A stretch of DNA of 64,000 bases from Afipia sp. GAS231 (GCF_900103365.1 NZ_LT629703.1:2046001-2110000); one strand, 5' to 3'; counted from the first letter of the stretch, positions 9,560 to 19,472 are shown. A program made the numbers and translations. Notes: generated from the letters alone by a model not told the origin.

Positions 9560-10942
9560 TTACGCTTTCGCCTCCAGGGCGGCCAGCAACCTCGGCACAA
9601 ACTTGTTCACCCAGAACATCTTTTTGCTGCCCTTGACCACCACCACGTCGCCGCCCCGGAGCAGGGCCGCGATCTTCTGCGGATCGAGCGTGGCTGGGTC
9701 TTCGTGCCAGCCCAGCGCCCGGCCGGCCGGCACCAGGTCATACAGATGACGCATCAACGGGCCGACGCAGTAGACGCCGTCGAGGCCGGGCAGATCGCTT
9801 GCCAGCTTCTCATGATAGGCGGGCGCATCGGCGCCGAGTTCCAGCATGTCGCCGAGAATGGCGATGCGCCGGCCTGATGTCACCGGCCGCGCCTTCAGGC
9901 TGCCGAGCGCCGCCACCATGCTGGCCGGGTTGCCGTTAAAACTGTCGTCGATCACGGTGACGCCATCGGCTATCTGCTCGACGCCGCGCCCGGTCATGAT
10001 GCCGACGTGGTTCAACTCCTTGGCCAGCGCTGATGCGTCGAGGCCGGCGGCATGGATCGACGCCAGTGCGGCGAGCGCGTTCTGCAGGCGATGCGGGGCG
10101 CCGGGCGTCAGGCTGAACGTTACTTTTTTTCCGTCGACCTGCGCGCTGACATCCCAGCTTTCGCCCTGTGCCGTGTGATCCAGCGCCCGCACCGCGGAGG
10201 TCTCGCCAAAGCGGACGACCTTGCCGCTCCATTCCGGCGCCTCGACGTCGGTCGGCAATACCAGCACGCCGTCTTTAGGCAATCCCAAAGCGATGCTCAC
10301 CTTCTCGCGCCGGATCGCTTCGAGGCTGCCGAGCTTCTCCAGATGAACCGGCTGCACGTTCACAACGAGCGCCACGGTCGGCCTGGTCAGTTCACTGAGC
10401 CGCGCGATCTCGCCGGTCTGGTTCATGCCCATTTCCACGACCCACACACTCGCGCTTGGGCTGGCATTGCACAGCGTCAGCGGCACGCCCCAGAAATTAT
10501 TGAAGCTGGCAGGGCTGGCATAGGCGTTCGGATAGGCCGCGAGGAATTCCTTGGTGCTGGTCTTGCCGGCGCTGCCGGTGAGCCCGATCACTGGTCCGTT
10601 GAAGCGCGCCCGCGCCGCGCGTGCCAAGCCCCACAGGCCGTCGATCAGCGTGTCCTTGACGATGAGCTGCGGGATCTTCACGCCCTCGATCCGGTGCGGC
10701 ACGATCATCGCCACCGCGCCCGATACCTCGGCCTTGTCGGCGAACTCCCAGCCGTCACGGGCGCTGGCGAAACTCGAAATGAAGCCGCCGCTCGGCGTGC
10801 CGCTCAGCGCCACAAACAAACATCCCGGTTTTACCAGCCGGCTGTCCTGGGTCACGAAGTCGATCGGCGTATTCGGAAATTCGCCGGCTACGCCCAACGC
10901 GCGGGCCACTTCGGCAATCGTCCACACTGGCGTCGCGCTCAT
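9560..10942 (-). CDS. murF: MurF, D-Ala-D-Ala adding ligase
   Basis: MurF joins D-Ala-D-Ala to UDP-MurNAc-tripeptide in the cytoplasm. It has 460 residues, with the P-loop LTGSAGKTSTKEF near residue 113, the central-domain segment VVEMGMNQTGEI and the C-terminal ligase segment DDSFNGNPASM. Its ATG overlaps the murE stop (ATGA at 10939-10942), so the two are translationally coupled. Confidence 0.97.
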   Translation of the reverse strand: MSATPVWTIAEVARALGVAGEFPNTPIDFVTQDSRLVKPGCLFVALSGTPSGGFISSFASARDGWEFADKAEVSGAVAMIVPHRIEGVKIPQLIVKDTLIDGLWGLARAARARFNGPVIGLTGSAGKTSTKEFLAAYPNAYASPASFNNFWGVPLTLCNASPSASVWVVEMGMNQTGEIARLSELTRPTVALVVNVQPVHLEKLGSLEAIRREKVSIALGLPKDGVLVLPTDVEAPEWSGKVVRFGETSAVRALDHTAQGESWDVSAQVDGKKVTFSLTPGAPHRLQNALAALASIHAAGLDASALAKELNHVGIMTGRGVEQIADGVTVIDDSFNGNPASMVAALGSLKARPVTSGRRIAILGDMLELGADAPAYHEKLASDLPGLDGVYCVGPLMRHLYDLVPAGRALGWHEDPATLDPQKIAALLRGGDVVVVKGSKKMFWVNKFVPRLLAALEAKA

Positions 10943-12429
10943 GCAACCCTCGCTGCGAGCGCGGCCGCCACCGCCTCGTGATCGCTGAAATGCAAAACCT
11001 TGTCGCCGACGATCTGTCCGGTCTCGTGGCCCTTGCCGGCGATCAGCAGCGCATCGCCGGGCTGCAGCGCGGAGATGCCGGCCTTGATGGCTTCCGTGCG
11101 ATCGCCGATGTCGTCGGCGCCCTTCGCTTCGGCGAGAATTGCGGCGCGGATCGCGTCGGGATTTTCGCTGCGCGGATTGTCGTCGGTGACGATGACGTGG
11201 TCAGCGTTGTCAGCCGCGATCGCGCCCATGATCGGGCGCTTGCCGGCGTCGCGATCGCCGCCGGCGCCGAACACCACCACCAGCTTGCGTTTCGCGTAAG
11301 GCCGCAACGCCTGCAGCGCCTTCGCCAGCGCATCCGGCTTGTGCGCGTAATCGACGAATATGGGAGCGCCGTTATGTTCGCCGACCCGTTCCAGCCGCCC
11401 CTTCGCGCCTTCGAGATGTTCGAGGGTTGCGAACACCGCTGATGGATCGCTGCCGGTGCCGATCGCGAGGCCGGCGGCCACCAGCGCATTCTCGATCTGG
11501 AATTCGCCGACCAGCGGCAATTTGATCGAATGCCTCTGGCCGCGATGTTCGAGCACGAGCTTTTGCGCAAAGCCTTCGACCGTGGCCTCGACGAGCCGAA
11601 TGCCCTCGCCTGTCCCGTCCGCGTTGCGGCCGACGGCGATGATGCGCAGATGTTTCGAACGCGCGGCGTCGATGACTTCCCGAGAGCAGTCATGATCGGC
11701 CGAGATCACGGCCGCGCCACCTGAAGGAACGAGGTCGCGGAACAGCCGCAGCTTCGCCGCGAGGTAATGCGCGACGTCAGGATGATAATCCATGTGGTCG
11801 CGCGACAGATTGGTGAAGCCGCCGGCGGCGATGCGCACGCCGTCGAGCCTGAACTGGTCGAGCCCGTGCGAGGACGCTTCGAACGCGAGGTGCGTGACGC
11901 CGTCGGCGGTGATCTCGTCGAGCTGCCGGTGCAGCGCGATCGGATCCGGCGTCGTCAGCGAGCCGTAGACCGTGCGCTTCGGCGAAACCAGCCCGATGGT
12001 GCCGATGCTGGCGGAAGCATGCCCCAGCCGCTCCCAGATCTGGCGTGCAAACGCCGCGACCGAGGTCTTGCCGCTGGTGCCGGTGACGGCGGCGATGGTC
12101 GCGGGCTGCCGCGGATAAAACTGTGCTGCTGCGAGCGCCAGCGCGCGGCGCGGATTGGGGGTGACGACAAACGGTATGCGGCGATCGCCCGGCGGCGCAT
12201 GTTCCAAGGCGACCGCGACGGCGCCGGCGGCAATGGCTGAATCGATGAAACGCGAACCATCGGTCTTGCTGCCGGCGAGTGCGAAGAACAGGTCGCCCGG
12301 CTTGACCGCGCGGCTGTCGACCGCCAAGCCCTTGACGTCCAGACCCTTGACGTCGAGGCCCTTGACGTCGGCGGCTGCCGCCTGCGGCTCGATCACAGCG
12401 TCATCGCTGAAGAGGTCGCGAAGTCTCAT
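10939..12429 (-). CDS. murE: MurE, meso-diaminopimelate adding ligase
   Basis: MurE adds the third stem-peptide residue. The DNPR motif ([10 protein letters not shown]) marks meso-diaminopimelate specificity. The product is 496 residues from ATG 12429 ([10 protein letters not shown]); a longer frame upstream starts in a dispersed repeat and lacks family similarity. The P-loop is [13 protein letters not shown]. An unusual feature near the N-terminus is a tandem run of the pentapeptide DVKGL (three copies, the last followed by AVDSR), encoded by 15-bp DNA repeats at about 12324-12371. It couples to murF by an ATGA overlap and lies 132 bp downstream of ftsI. Confidence 0.96.
   Translation of the reverse strand: MRLRDLFSDDAVIEPQAAAADVKGLDVKGLDVKGLAVDSRAVKPGDLFFALAGSKTDGSRFIDSAIAAGAVAVALEHAPPGDRRIPFVVTPNPRRALALAAAQFYPRQPATIAAVTGTSGKTSVAAFARQIWERLGHASASIGTIGLVSPKRTVYGSLTTPDPIALHRQLDEITADGVTHLAFEASSHGLDQFRLDGVRIAAGGFTNLSRDHMDYHPDVAHYLAAKLRLFRDLVPSGGAAVISADHDCSREVIDAARSKHLRIIAVGRNADGTGEGIRLVEATVEGFAQKLVLEHRGQRHSIKLPLVGEFQIENALVAAGLAIGTGSDPSAVFATLEHLEGAKGRLERVGEHNGAPIFVDYAHKPDALAKALQALRPYAKRKLVVVFGAGGDRDAGKRPIMGAIAADNADHVIVTDDNPRSENPDAIRAAILAEAKGADDIGDRTEAIKAGISALQPGDALLIAGKGHETGQIVGDKVLHFSDHEAVAAALAARVA
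12324..12371 (-). repeat. 15-bp in-frame tandem repeat in murE
   Basis: Three near-identical 15-bp units (plus strand CCCTTGACGTCGAGG and variants) encode DVKGL three times in the N-terminal domain of MurE, just before the conserved [16 protein letters not shown] block. The reading frame is kept. This looks like slippage-type expansion in a surface loop. Confidence 0.75.
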
Positions 12430-12502
12430 GGTCTTCCAGTCCGGCCGGCGCAGCTCGCCTTCGAGCCTGATCCGATGGATCACGCTCTCATTTCTTTGTT
12501 TT

Positions 12503-12551
12503 GAGCATGATCTTGTCGGAAAACCGGCTACCACTTTTCCGGATCATGCTC
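12503..12551. repeat. Dispersed palindromic repeat, family D
   Basis: GAGCATGATC at the left and GATCATGCTC at the right enclose CGGAAAACCGG and CCACTTTTCCGG. A second copy is at 62383-62431. It occupies much of the ftsI-murE spacer and is read through by the dcw transcript. Confidence 0.88.
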
Positions 12552-12561
12552 CCAATATGGA

Positions 12562-14316
12562 TTACTGGGTTGTCTTCGATGTCGCAAGAATAAGGCGGTC
12601 GGACGGCGGCAGATCGAAGCGCGGTTCGACGCCCAGAAGCGGCGCGATCCGGGAAATGACATTGCCGCCCGTCGGAACCGCATTCCAGCCCGAGGTGATG
12701 AAACCATGCGTTTCGGGCAGCGCCTGCGGCTCGTCGATCATGACCAGAATTTGATACATCGGATCGTCGGCGGGCATGATCGCAGTGAAGGAGTTGAGCA
12801 CCCGCTTCTTGGCATAGCGGCCGTTAATGACCTTCTCGGAAGTGCCGGTCTTGCCGCCAACGTAATAGCCCTTGACGTCGGCGGACTTGGCGGTGCCGAT
12901 TTCGGCATTGAGCCGCATCAGATACCGCATCTTGTCGCTGGTCTCCTGCTTGACCACCCGCTTGGCCATCGCCGCCGCTTCGGCTTCGCTGCGCTTCAGG
13001 AAGGTCGGCGGAATCAGGTAGCCGCCGTTGACCAGTGCGTTGATGCCCATCACCGCCTGCAGAGGCGCCACCGACAGGCCTTGGCCGAACGCGACGGTCA
13101 CCGTGTTCAGCTCACCCCAGCGGCGCGGCACCAGCGGAGCAGCACTCTCCGGCAACTCGGTGCGCAACCGCGTCAACTGGCCCATCTTGGCGAGGAACGC
13201 CTTGTGCGCCTCGACGCCCTGGCCGAGCGCGATCCGCGCGGCGCCGATATTGGACGAGTAGGTGAACACTTCCTTGGTGTTGATGAAACGTCCGAGCTGG
13301 TGGCTGTCATGGATGGTGAACTTGCCGTAGTGCAGGTTTCCCCGCGCATCCCACATTGAGTTCAGGTTGATCTTGCCGGAATCGAGCGCCATCGCCAGCG
13401 TGAACGCCTTGAACGTCGATCCCATTTCGTAGACGCCGGTGGTCAGGCGGTTGATACGTTCAGGATCGTGCGCCTCCCTCGGATTGTTGGGATCGAAATC
13501 CGGCAGAGAGACCATCGCCACGATTTCGCCAGTCCTGACATTGGAGATAATGCCGGACGCGGCCTTGGCCTTGAACTTCTCCTTGGCCTTCATGAGTTCG
13601 TCGCGCAGCGCATGCTCGACGCGCAGGTCGACCGACAACTCCACAGGCTTCTGCAGCCGATCCGTGGCAAAGCCGGCGCGGTGCAGATCGGCCAGACCGT
13701 TGCTGTCCAGCCACTTCTCCATGCCGGCGATGCCCTGGTTGTCGATGTTCACCAGGCCGATCAAATGCGCAACTTCGGCGCCGGTCGGATAAACGCGCTT
13801 GTTCTCGCGCAGGAAGCCGATGCCGGGAATGCCGAGGCGATGGATGTCCTGCTGCTGCTTCGGCGTGATTTCACGCTTCAGCCAAGCGAAGCCCTTGCGC
13901 GAAGAAATCCGATCGCGCACCTCGCCGATGTCGAGGTCCGGCAGCGTCGCGGTCAGCAGTTCGATCGCCTCGTCCTTGTCGATGATGCGGCGCGGCTCGG
14001 CGAACAGGCTCGGCGCCTTGACGTCGGTGGCCAGCACCTCGCCGTTGCGGTCGACGATATCGGGGCGTGCGGTGGCGATCGCGTCCTGCGAAGCGGTACG
14101 GCGCGCTCCGTGATTGTCGGCGCCGACCGCAAACATCACCAGACGTCCGGCAAGGATGGCGTAGACGCAGGCAAATGCCAGGATCGCAAGTCCGACGCGG
14201 GCGCGGGCTTTGGCGGCGCGATCGACATTGCGCCCGTAGAGCAGGCTGCGGATCAGCCGCTGCCGCCACGGCTCCGCCGGCTTGTTGGTGGTCCTGATGA
14301 GCGCATGGTCGGTCAT
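12562..14316 (-). CDS. ftsI: FtsI/PBP3-type division transpeptidase
   Basis: A class B penicillin-binding protein that crosslinks septal peptidoglycan with FtsW. It has 584 residues: a short cytoplasmic tail, one membrane anchor near residues 43-62, a PBP dimer domain, then the transpeptidase domain. All three catalytic motifs are visible: STFK ([10 protein letters not shown]), SSN (YSSNIGAAR) and KTG (GGKTGTSEK). The ATG overlaps the ftsL-like stop by four bases (ATGA at 14313-14316). Confidence 0.96.
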   Translation of the reverse strand: MTDHALIRTTNKPAEPWRQRLIRSLLYGRNVDRAAKARARVGLAILAFACVYAILAGRLVMFAVGADNHGARRTASQDAIATARPDIVDRNGEVLATDVKAPSLFAEPRRIIDKDEAIELLTATLPDLDIGEVRDRISSRKGFAWLKREITPKQQQDIHRLGIPGIGFLRENKRVYPTGAEVAHLIGLVNIDNQGIAGMEKWLDSNGLADLHRAGFATDRLQKPVELSVDLRVEHALRDELMKAKEKFKAKAASGIISNVRTGEIVAMVSLPDFDPNNPREAHDPERINRLTTGVYEMGSTFKAFTLAMALDSGKINLNSMWDARGNLHYGKFTIHDSHQLGRFINTKEVFTYSSNIGAARIALGQGVEAHKAFLAKMGQLTRLRTELPESAAPLVPRRWGELNTVTVAFGQGLSVAPLQAVMGINALVNGGYLIPPTFLKRSEAEAAAMAKRVVKQETSDKMRYLMRLNAEIGTAKSADVKGYYVGGKTGTSEKVINGRYAKKRVLNSFTAIMPADDPMYQILVMIDEPQALPETHGFITSGWNAVPTGGNVISRIAPLLGVEPRFDLPPSDRLILATSKTTQ

Positions 14317-14717
14317 TGCCTAGCCCCCGGCTGGTTTGCCGGTGCCGGTATCGATCCGGTCACGGATTGCGGGTCGGCGGTCGCCTCGATGGTGTTGATC
14401 ATCGCGCCGATCGGGTCGGGGGCGCCCGGCCGCGCAAAGCTCGGCGGTCGCTCGGGCAGGTTCTTCAAGCTGTCGTATTGCGTGGCGCTCAGCGGCTTCA
14501 GCCCGAGATAGCGATCGGCGAGGCCCTGCAGCCGCAGCGGCGCATCGAGCTTGGCCCATTCCGCGCGCAACGTCGCGATGGCGTCGCGCTGCTCGCGGAT
14601 TTCCGCATTCAGCCGCAGCACCCGCTCGACGCGCGCGGTGGATTCCATCTTGATCCGATAAACATATGCCGCGGCGAATATCAGCATGCCGATGACGAGA
14701 AGATGGATGACGCGCAT
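14313..14717 (-). CDS. ftsL: FtsL-like division protein
   Basis: A small bitopic protein of 134 residues with one membrane segment (residues 4-20), then a heptad-like coiled coil (about 25-62), then a Pro-rich tail. Sequence conservation in this family is weak; the call rests on topology and on the position between rsmH and ftsI, where FtsL is found in most bacteria. It is 2 bp after rsmH and overlaps ftsI by 4 bp. FtsL normally links the FtsQB complex to FtsWI at the septum. Confidence 0.8.
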   Translation of the reverse strand: MRVIHLLVIGMLIFAAAYVYRIKMESTARVERVLRLNAEIREQRDAIATLRAEWAKLDAPLRLQGLADRYLGLKPLSATQYDSLKNLPERPPSFARPGAPDPIGAMINTIEATADPQSVTGSIPAPANQPGARQ

Positions 14718-14719
14718 GG

Positions 14720-15715
14720 TCAGCCTCCCCTCATCACGTCGGCGAGAACGGGCCAGGCCGGCAGTTCACCTGCCGCATGCGGAGGCGCCGCGGTACGTTC
14801 GGCGGCGCGCAGTTTGGCGGAGCGCGCGCGCGGATTGGCGGCAACTTCGGCGTCGCCGGGGGTCACCGGGCGCTTGGTCAGGATCTGGAAGCTCGGTGCG
14901 GCCTGCGCCATTTCCGGCCGATGCCGCGAGCCGCCGCCGGTCTTGCCGCGGGCGTTGAAGAAATCCTTGACGATGCGATCTTCCAGCGAATGAAAGGAAA
15001 CCACGACCAGCCGTCCGCCCGGCTTCAGCACGCGCTCGGCCGCGGCCAGCGCCAGATGCAGCTCGTCGAGTTCGGCGTTGACGAAAATCCGCAAGCCCTG
15101 AAACGTCCGCGTCGCCGGATGGATCTCGTTCGGCTTGGAATGAACCACCTTGGAGACGATATCGGCCAGCGCCTGCGTGGTGCTGATCGGCGCCTCCTTG
15201 CGGGCGGCTACGATGGCGCGGGCAACGGCGCGCGAATAGCGCTCTTCGCCGAAGATGTAGATGATGTTGGCGAGATCGGCCTCGGAAGCCCTGGCCACCA
15301 CATCGGCCGCGGTCGGGCCGTCATGGCCCATCCGCATGTCGAGCGGGCCGCCGAGCCGGAACGAAAAGCCGCGCTCGGCCTGATCGAGCTGCATCGAGGA
15401 AACGCCGACGTCCATCACGACGCCATCGACGGCGTCAATGCCTTGCGCGGCGCAGACGTCGTCGAGATTGGAAAAGCGGTCCTCGACCAGGGTCAGCCGG
15501 CCGCCCGAACGGTCGACCAGATCGAACCCGCCGGTAATCGCTGACCGGTCGCGGTCGATGCCGATGACCCGGGTTCCCGCGGTATCGAGAATGGCGCGGC
15601 TGTAGCCGCCTGCGCCGAAGGTCGCATCGACGTAAATGCCGCCGTCCTGGGGAGCCAGCATCTCGACCGCCTCGCGGCCGAGAACGGAGATATGACGCGG
15701 CGCAGCCGGGCTCAT
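14720..15715 (-). CDS. rsmH: RsmH (MraW), 16S rRNA m4C1402 methyltransferase
   Basis: A SAM-dependent N4-methyltransferase acting on C1402 of 16S rRNA. From ATG 15715 ([13 protein letters not shown]) it has 331 residues, the usual length. Conserved blocks are [34 protein letters not shown], a [11 protein letters not shown] segment and [17 protein letters not shown] longer in-frame reading to 15958 adds an Arg-rich stretch with no family similarity and was rejected. It is the first gene of the dcw operon here; no mraZ precedes it. Confidence 0.96.
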   Translation of the reverse strand: MSPAAPRHISVLGREAVEMLAPQDGGIYVDATFGAGGYSRAILDTAGTRVIGIDRDRSAITGGFDLVDRSGGRLTLVEDRFSNLDDVCAAQGIDAVDGVVMDVGVSSMQLDQAERGFSFRLGGPLDMRMGHDGPTAADVVARASEADLANIIYIFGEERYSRAVARAIVAARKEAPISTTQALADIVSKVVHSKPNEIHPATRTFQGLRIFVNAELDELHLALAAAERVLKPGGRLVVVSFHSLEDRIVKDFFNARGKTGGGSRHRPEMAQAAPSFQILTKRPVTPGDAEVAANPRARSAKLRAAERTAAPPHAAGELPAWPVLADVMRGG

Positions 15716-16281
15716 GCGCCGGCCTCTGGCGTATCCCAGCAAGGAAAACGGAATTTGGACGCGAACCGGCCCATTGCGCCTCGAATCTCTGCGCTTCGCC
15801 GGGCTTTCCCGGCTAAAAAGCCGCCGTGAGGCGCGTTCGCCATTCCCCGCCCTGACCCGCAACCCCTCACTTCCGGACGGAATTTGCTGGGTTGCCATGG
15901 CATTCGAGCGTGAAAGAGGGCCTCTGCCGTCCCCAAAACCGGTTCGGCTCTTCACCACTTAGTAACGGCACTTAGCGTTAAGAAAGCGTTGATGGAGGCT
16001 GGCGGGTTTGGCGCCATTTTTAGTGACCTGCCGGTGCCCCCGCGCGCCCGGAACGCCGGTGATGCAACCCGCACACACTCCGGCAAAATGCGAGGCGAAA
16101 CGGGGCCGGCGGATTGCGCAGGGACTAAGGTAAAGGAATAGTAAATGCTTGTTTTTGTAAAACCGCGTTGCCGTTCTCCTGCCCGTATTTGAGTATTAAA
16201 ATGTCCCTAGGTTCGTTCGCGTCTGCTGGTATTGATTCGAAGCGTCAACGCGCCCTTCCGATTCCCAGGGCCAACGCGGAC
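15716..16281. promoter_or_regulatory. dcw upstream region without mraZ
   Basis: This 566-bp divergent gap between rsmH and the amidase has no convincing gene on either strand, and no MraZ-like sequence. It should hold the dcw promoter. A 7-bp direct repeat CACTTAG occurs at 15956-15962 and 15969-15975 (CTAAGTG in the dcw direction), spaced 13 bp apart. No TGGG-type MraZ box array was seen. The exact promoter was not identified. Confidence 0.4.
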
Positions 16282-17076
16282 ATGAAGACTTTCACCCCGG
16301 ATTCCTCGATCGCCTCCGACGTCATCCCGTCGGCCAACTACGGCGACCGCAACAAGGGCCGACAGGCCGACATGATCGTGCTGCACTACACCGGCATGCC
16401 GGATGTGGAAGGCGCGATCGCCCAGCTCTGCACCGCGGGCACCGACGTCTCGGCGCATTACATCGTGCTGGAAGACGGCCGCATCGTGCAATGCGTGCCT
16501 GAAGCTAAGCGCGCCTGGCATGCCGGCGTGTCGTGCTGGGCCGGCGAGGAGGACATCAATTCCTGCTCGATCGGGATCGAGATCATCAACCGCGGCCACG
16601 ACTGGGGCTATCCGGACTTCCCGCTGCGCCAGATCGCCGCCGTGATCGCGCTGTGCCGCGGCATCATGCTCCGCCGCAACGTAGCCCCGCATCGCGTGCT
16701 CGCGCATTCCGACGTCGCACCGGCGCGCAAGAAGGATCCCGGCGAAAAATTCCCGTGGCATTCGCTGGCGAATTCCGGCGTCGGCCACTGGGTGCAACCG
16801 GCGCCGATCGTGCGCAGCGAAGCGCTCAAGCTCGGCAGCATCAGCGACGACGTCGCCGGGTTGCAGGCAGCCCTTGCCCGCTACGGTTACAACGTGCCGA
16901 CATCAGGCAAATTCGACGGCGCCACCATGGAAGTCGTCACCGCCTTCCAGCGCCACTTCCGCCCCGAGCGCGTCGACGGGATCGCCGATCATTCGACCAT
17001 GACGACGCTGCACGCATTGCTGTCGAGCCTGCCGGCGGACGCGACGCAGCCTGCGACGACGGTCGCGGTGAAGTAG
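16282..17076 (+). CDS. N-acetylmuramoyl-L-alanine amidase with peptidoglycan-binding domain
   Basis: An amidase_2/AmpD-type zinc hydrolase that cleaves the MurNAc-L-Ala bond. From ATG 16282 it has 264 residues; in-frame starts at 16201 and 16168 exist, but none has a clear ribosome-binding site. Residues 25-170 form the amidase domain: the first zinc ligand is the His in VLHYTGMP, further motifs are SAHYIV and the late HSDVAPARKKDPG. Residues 190-245 are a peptidoglycan-binding type 1 domain (VAGLQAALARYGYNVPTSGKFDG). No clear signal peptide is visible from this start, so a cytoplasmic muropeptide-recycling role is as likely as a periplasmic one. Confidence 0.88.
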   Translation: MKTFTPDSSIASDVIPSANYGDRNKGRQADMIVLHYTGMPDVEGAIAQLCTAGTDVSAHYIVLEDGRIVQCVPEAKRAWHAGVSCWAGEEDINSCSIGIEIINRGHDWGYPDFPLRQIAAVIALCRGIMLRRNVAPHRVLAHSDVAPARKKDPGEKFPWHSLANSGVGHWVQPAPIVRSEALKLGSISDDVAGLQAALARYGYNVPTSGKFDGATMEVVTAFQRHFRPERVDGIADHSTMTTLHALLSSLPADATQPATTVAVK

Positions 17077-17096
17077 CTCCGCCGCTCCTGATCTGC

Positions 17097-17189
17097 GTAG
17101 GGTGGGCAAAGCGAAGCGTGCCCACCGCTCAAGAATACAATTGCGATAGATGGTGGGCACGGCGCAAAGAGCGCCTTTGCCCACCCTAC
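17097..17189. repeat. Dispersed palindromic repeat, family E
   Basis: Outer arms GTAGGGTGGGCAAAG and CTTTGCCCACCCTAC, inner arms GTGCCCACC and GGTGGGCAC. It directly abuts the decayed sigma-factor fragment at 17204-17304. A related but distinct repeat is at 38360-38439. Confidence 0.85.
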
Positions 17190-17203
17190 TGCCGCCTTTT
17201 AGT

Positions 17204-17304
17204 CCGCCGCGCGCTGCGACCGCGTCGATCAGGTCGAGCGCCCGCGCTGGCCCGTCGACCATCGAGACAACAGCGGCGTGGCTGAGTTCGACCACCGGCG
17301 GCGG
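17204..17304 (-). pseudogene. Decayed fragment of an ECF42-type sigma factor gene
   Basis: These 101 bp match positions 17849-17949 inside the intact sigma gene at about 89% identity (11 mismatches counted by eye). Read on the minus strand the fragment encodes [19 protein letters not shown] and then DLIDAVAARGGLK, the counterpart of [19 protein letters not shown] in the intact protein. It has no start, no remaining N-terminus and runs into the family E repeat. It is a remnant of a second, related sigma gene or of a partial duplication. Confidence 0.8.
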
Positions 17305-17337
17305 CCCTCCCCGCCATCAGCGCCAATCAACCAGAAG

Positions 17338-17360
17338 AAGCCCGGCCAGGAGCCGGGCTT
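17338..17360. terminator. Hairpin, possible terminator
   Basis: AAGCCCGGC, loop CAGGA, GCCGGGCTT make a perfect 9-bp stem. No run of T follows on the plus strand (CCTGCTGTGG), so intrinsic termination would be weak. Confidence 0.45.
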
Positions 17361-17437
17361 CCTGCTGTGGTCCATTGTCTTCACAAGGGAACGCCTGCGA
17401 TCAATCGCCGTTAAACCGTAAGCCAAAGGAGACCGCC

Positions 17438-17671
17438 ATGACGCGATCAGCGACCCTGCTTGGTGTTATCGCCCTGTTATCCGCGCTTGCCAGCCCGGCC
17501 TCGGCGCAACACGTCATTTACAATCCGGGCTGGTGCGCCCAATTTTATCCGAACGCAAACTGCCAGAATTACGGCCCCGGCAACCCCTACACGAGCTACG
17601 GCTCGCGACGCGCCTATGGCTATCATGCTCGCTACTATGGGGGTCACCGCCACCGTCGCCATGTGTACTAG
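17438..17671 (+). CDS. Small exported Tyr/His-rich protein
   Basis: A 77-residue protein with a clear signal peptide (residues 1-23, cleavage after ASA). The mature part has two Cys ([10 protein letters not shown]) and ends in an aromatic, basic tail rich in Tyr, Gly, His and Arg. A good ribosome-binding site (AAAGGA) precedes ATG 17438. No family was recognised. It resembles many small secreted proteins of unknown role in rhizobia. Its stop overlaps by four bases the stop region of the convergent sigma factor gene. Confidence 0.75.
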   Translation: MTRSATLLGVIALLSALASPASAQHVIYNPGWCAQFYPNANCQNYGPGNPYTSYGSRRAYGYHARYYGGHRHRRHVY

Positions 17672-18924
17672 CTCTTCGCACCCGCACCATGGTCCAGTTC
17701 CGCCATCCGCCGCGCATAGAGCCGCCGCAGCGGTTCGAGTTGGGTGGCGGCCGTTGCCGCCTGATATTCCGCGCGCGCGGCCTCAAGGCGGCCAAGCCGG
17801 CGCAGCAGGTCGGCGCGCACCGCCGGCAGCAGCTCGTAGCCTTTCAAACCGCCGCGCGCTTCGACCGCGTCGATCAGGTCGAGCGCCCGCGCCGGCCCGT
17901 CGACCATCGAGATGGCGGCGGCATGGTTGAGCTCGATCACCGGCGACGGGCTGATCCGCAGCAGCACCTCGTAGAGGCCCGCGATCTGCGGCCAGTCGGT
18001 GTCGTTGTAATTCGGCGCACGCGCATGCAGTGCGGCGATCGCGGCCTGCACCGCATAGGATTGCGGCGGGCCCGGCATCCGCAACGCCTGTTCCACCAGC
18101 GCCAGTCCCTCGGCGATCTGGCCCTGGTCCCACAGCGCACGGTTCTGTTCTTCGAGCAGCACGATGTCGCCGCCCGAGGTCTCGCGGCCGGCACGGCGCG
18201 AGTCGTGCAGCAGCATCAACGCCAGTAATCCCTTGATCTCGCCTCGATCAGGCATCAGCGCATCGAGCAGCCGCGCCAGCCGGATCGCCTCGCGCGCCAG
18301 GTCCGGCCGCATCAGGTCTTCTCCTGATGTGGCGGCGTAGCCTTCGGTGAAGACGAGATAGATCACCGCGAGCACGCCGCGCAGCCGCGGCGCCAGCGCT
18401 TCGCGCTCCGGCACCTCGTAGGGAATGCCGGCGAGCCGGATCTTCTGCTTGGCGCGCAGCAGCCGTTGCGCCATCGCTTCTTCGCTGGCGAGAAAGGCGC
18501 GCGCCACCTGGGCGGTGGTGAGCCCGCACACCGTGCGCAACGTCAGCGCCACCTGGACCTCGGCGGCAAAGGACGGATGGCAGCAGGTGAAGATCAGCCG
18601 CAGCATGTCGTCGTCGAGCGCGGTTGCCGTCTCCTGGTCTTGTGCGGAGGCTTGCAGCAGCAGCTCGTGCGTCAACGCCTGTTCTTTGCTGCGAAACGAA
18701 ACGTCGCGGCGAACCCGATCGATCGCCTTGTTGCGGCCGACGTTGACCAGCCAGGCGCGCGGATTGGACGGCAACTCGGCCGCAGGCCAGCGCTCCAGCG
18801 CCACCGCGAACGCATCCTGCAACGCGTCCTGCGCCAGATCGAAATCGCCGACGAGACGGATCAGGGTCGCCAGCGCCCTGCCCGCCTCGTCGCGAAAGAT
18901 CTTTTCGATTTCGGTGGGTGTCAT
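17668..18924 (-). CDS. ECF42-type RNA polymerase sigma factor
   Basis: A 418-residue group IV sigma factor with a long C-terminal extension. Sigma region 2 is near residues 20-90 ([20 protein letters not shown]) and region 4 near 125-180 ([18 protein letters not shown]). The remaining 230 residues are helical, TPR-like and contain [12 protein letters not shown] and [22 protein letters not shown] motifs. This architecture plus the DGPF-motif gene 127 bp upstream matches the ECF42 group, whose extension is thought to control sigma activity in place of an anti-sigma factor. ATG 18924 was chosen because upstream frame lies in a repeat. Confidence 0.9.
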   Translation of the reverse strand: MTPTEIEKIFRDEAGRALATLIRLVGDFDLAQDALQDAFAVALERWPAAELPSNPRAWLVNVGRNKAIDRVRRDVSFRSKEQALTHELLLQASAQDQETATALDDDMLRLIFTCCHPSFAAEVQVALTLRTVCGLTTAQVARAFLASEEAMAQRLLRAKQKIRLAGIPYEVPEREALAPRLRGVLAVIYLVFTEGYAATSGEDLMRPDLAREAIRLARLLDALMPDRGEIKGLLALMLLHDSRRAGRETSGGDIVLLEEQNRALWDQGQIAEGLALVEQALRMPGPPQSYAVQAAIAALHARAPNYNDTDWPQIAGLYEVLLRISPSPVIELNHAAAISMVDGPARALDLIDAVEARGGLKGYELLPAVRADLLRRLGRLEAARAEYQAATAATQLEPLRRLYARRMAELDHGAGAKS

Positions 18925-18945
18925 AGGGGATACGCGTGCTCTCCT

Positions 18946-19043
18946 CGTCATTCCGGGGCGCATCGAAGATACGAACTCCGATGTGCAATTGCACATCGGA
19001 GAATCTCGAACTTCCAGGTTCGCTTCGCGCCCCGGCATGACGG
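18946..19043. repeat. Dispersed palindromic repeat, family F
   Basis: Outer arms CGTCATTCCGGGGCGC and GCGCCCCGGCATGACGG surround a central palindrome GATGTGCAATTGCACATC. A second copy with the same centre is at 23031-23134. It lies between the DGPF gene and the sigma gene. Confidence 0.85.
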
Positions 19044-19051
19044 CTTGGCCG

Positions 19052-19405
19052 TCAATTATCATAAACCATCACCGGCCTGACCTCGATACAACCCCGCACG
19101 GCCTCGGGGATGCGCGCGGCGATCGCCAGCGCATCGTCGAGGTCCTTGGCTTCGATCAGATAGTAACCGGCGAGTTGCTCGCGCGTCTCCGCGAACGGGC
19201 CGTCGGTCGTCAGCGTCTTGCCGTCGCGAATGCGCACCGTGGTGGCCGTCGAGACCGGTTGCAGGCCGTCACCAGCCTTGAAGTGGCCGCTCTGGATGAT
19301 CGACTGGGTGAACGCCCCGTATTCGCCGGACAATGCCTTGCGCTGCTCGGGGTTCATTTTGACGTACTCGGCATCGCTTCGATAGATCAGCAACAGATAT
19401 TTCAT
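19052..19405 (-). CDS. DGPF-motif YCII-related protein
   Basis: A 117-residue single-domain protein of the YCII/DGPF family. It begins [11 protein letters not shown] and carries the name-giving motif at [18 protein letters not shown], with the later AIAARIP segment. Family members are dimeric ferredoxin-like folds of unclear biochemical role and are the usual genomic partner and target of ECF42 sigma factors. A GAGGAG ribosome-binding site lies about 11 nt before the ATG. It is upstream of the sigma gene on the same strand. Confidence 0.92.
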   Translation of the reverse strand: MKYLLLIYRSDAEYVKMNPEQRKALSGEYGAFTQSIIQSGHFKAGDGLQPVSTATTVRIRDGKTLTTDGPFAETREQLAGYYLIEAKDLDDALAIAARIPEAVRGCIEVRPVMVYDN

Positions 19406-19446
19406 TTCGTCTACTCCTCGTTATCAGGCTGGATCGCCGACACCAG

Positions 19447-19472
19447 TCGAACGGGCCTCAGGCAAAACGACA
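19447..19472 (-). promoter_or_regulatory. Candidate ECF42-dependent promoter
   Basis: Reading on the minus strand upstream of the DGPF gene, TGTCGT is followed after 17 bases by CGA. This resembles the TGTCGA/CGA-type promoters reported for ECF42 targets. The match was found by eye and could be chance. Confidence 0.3.

Noticed and set aside
12430..12534. N-terminal extension of MurE to 12534
   Set aside because: It begins inside the family D repeat and is not part of the MurE fold.
15716..15958. N-terminal extension of RsmH to 15958
   Set aside because: It is Arg-rich, lacks family similarity, and [13 protein letters not shown] is the usual start of the family.
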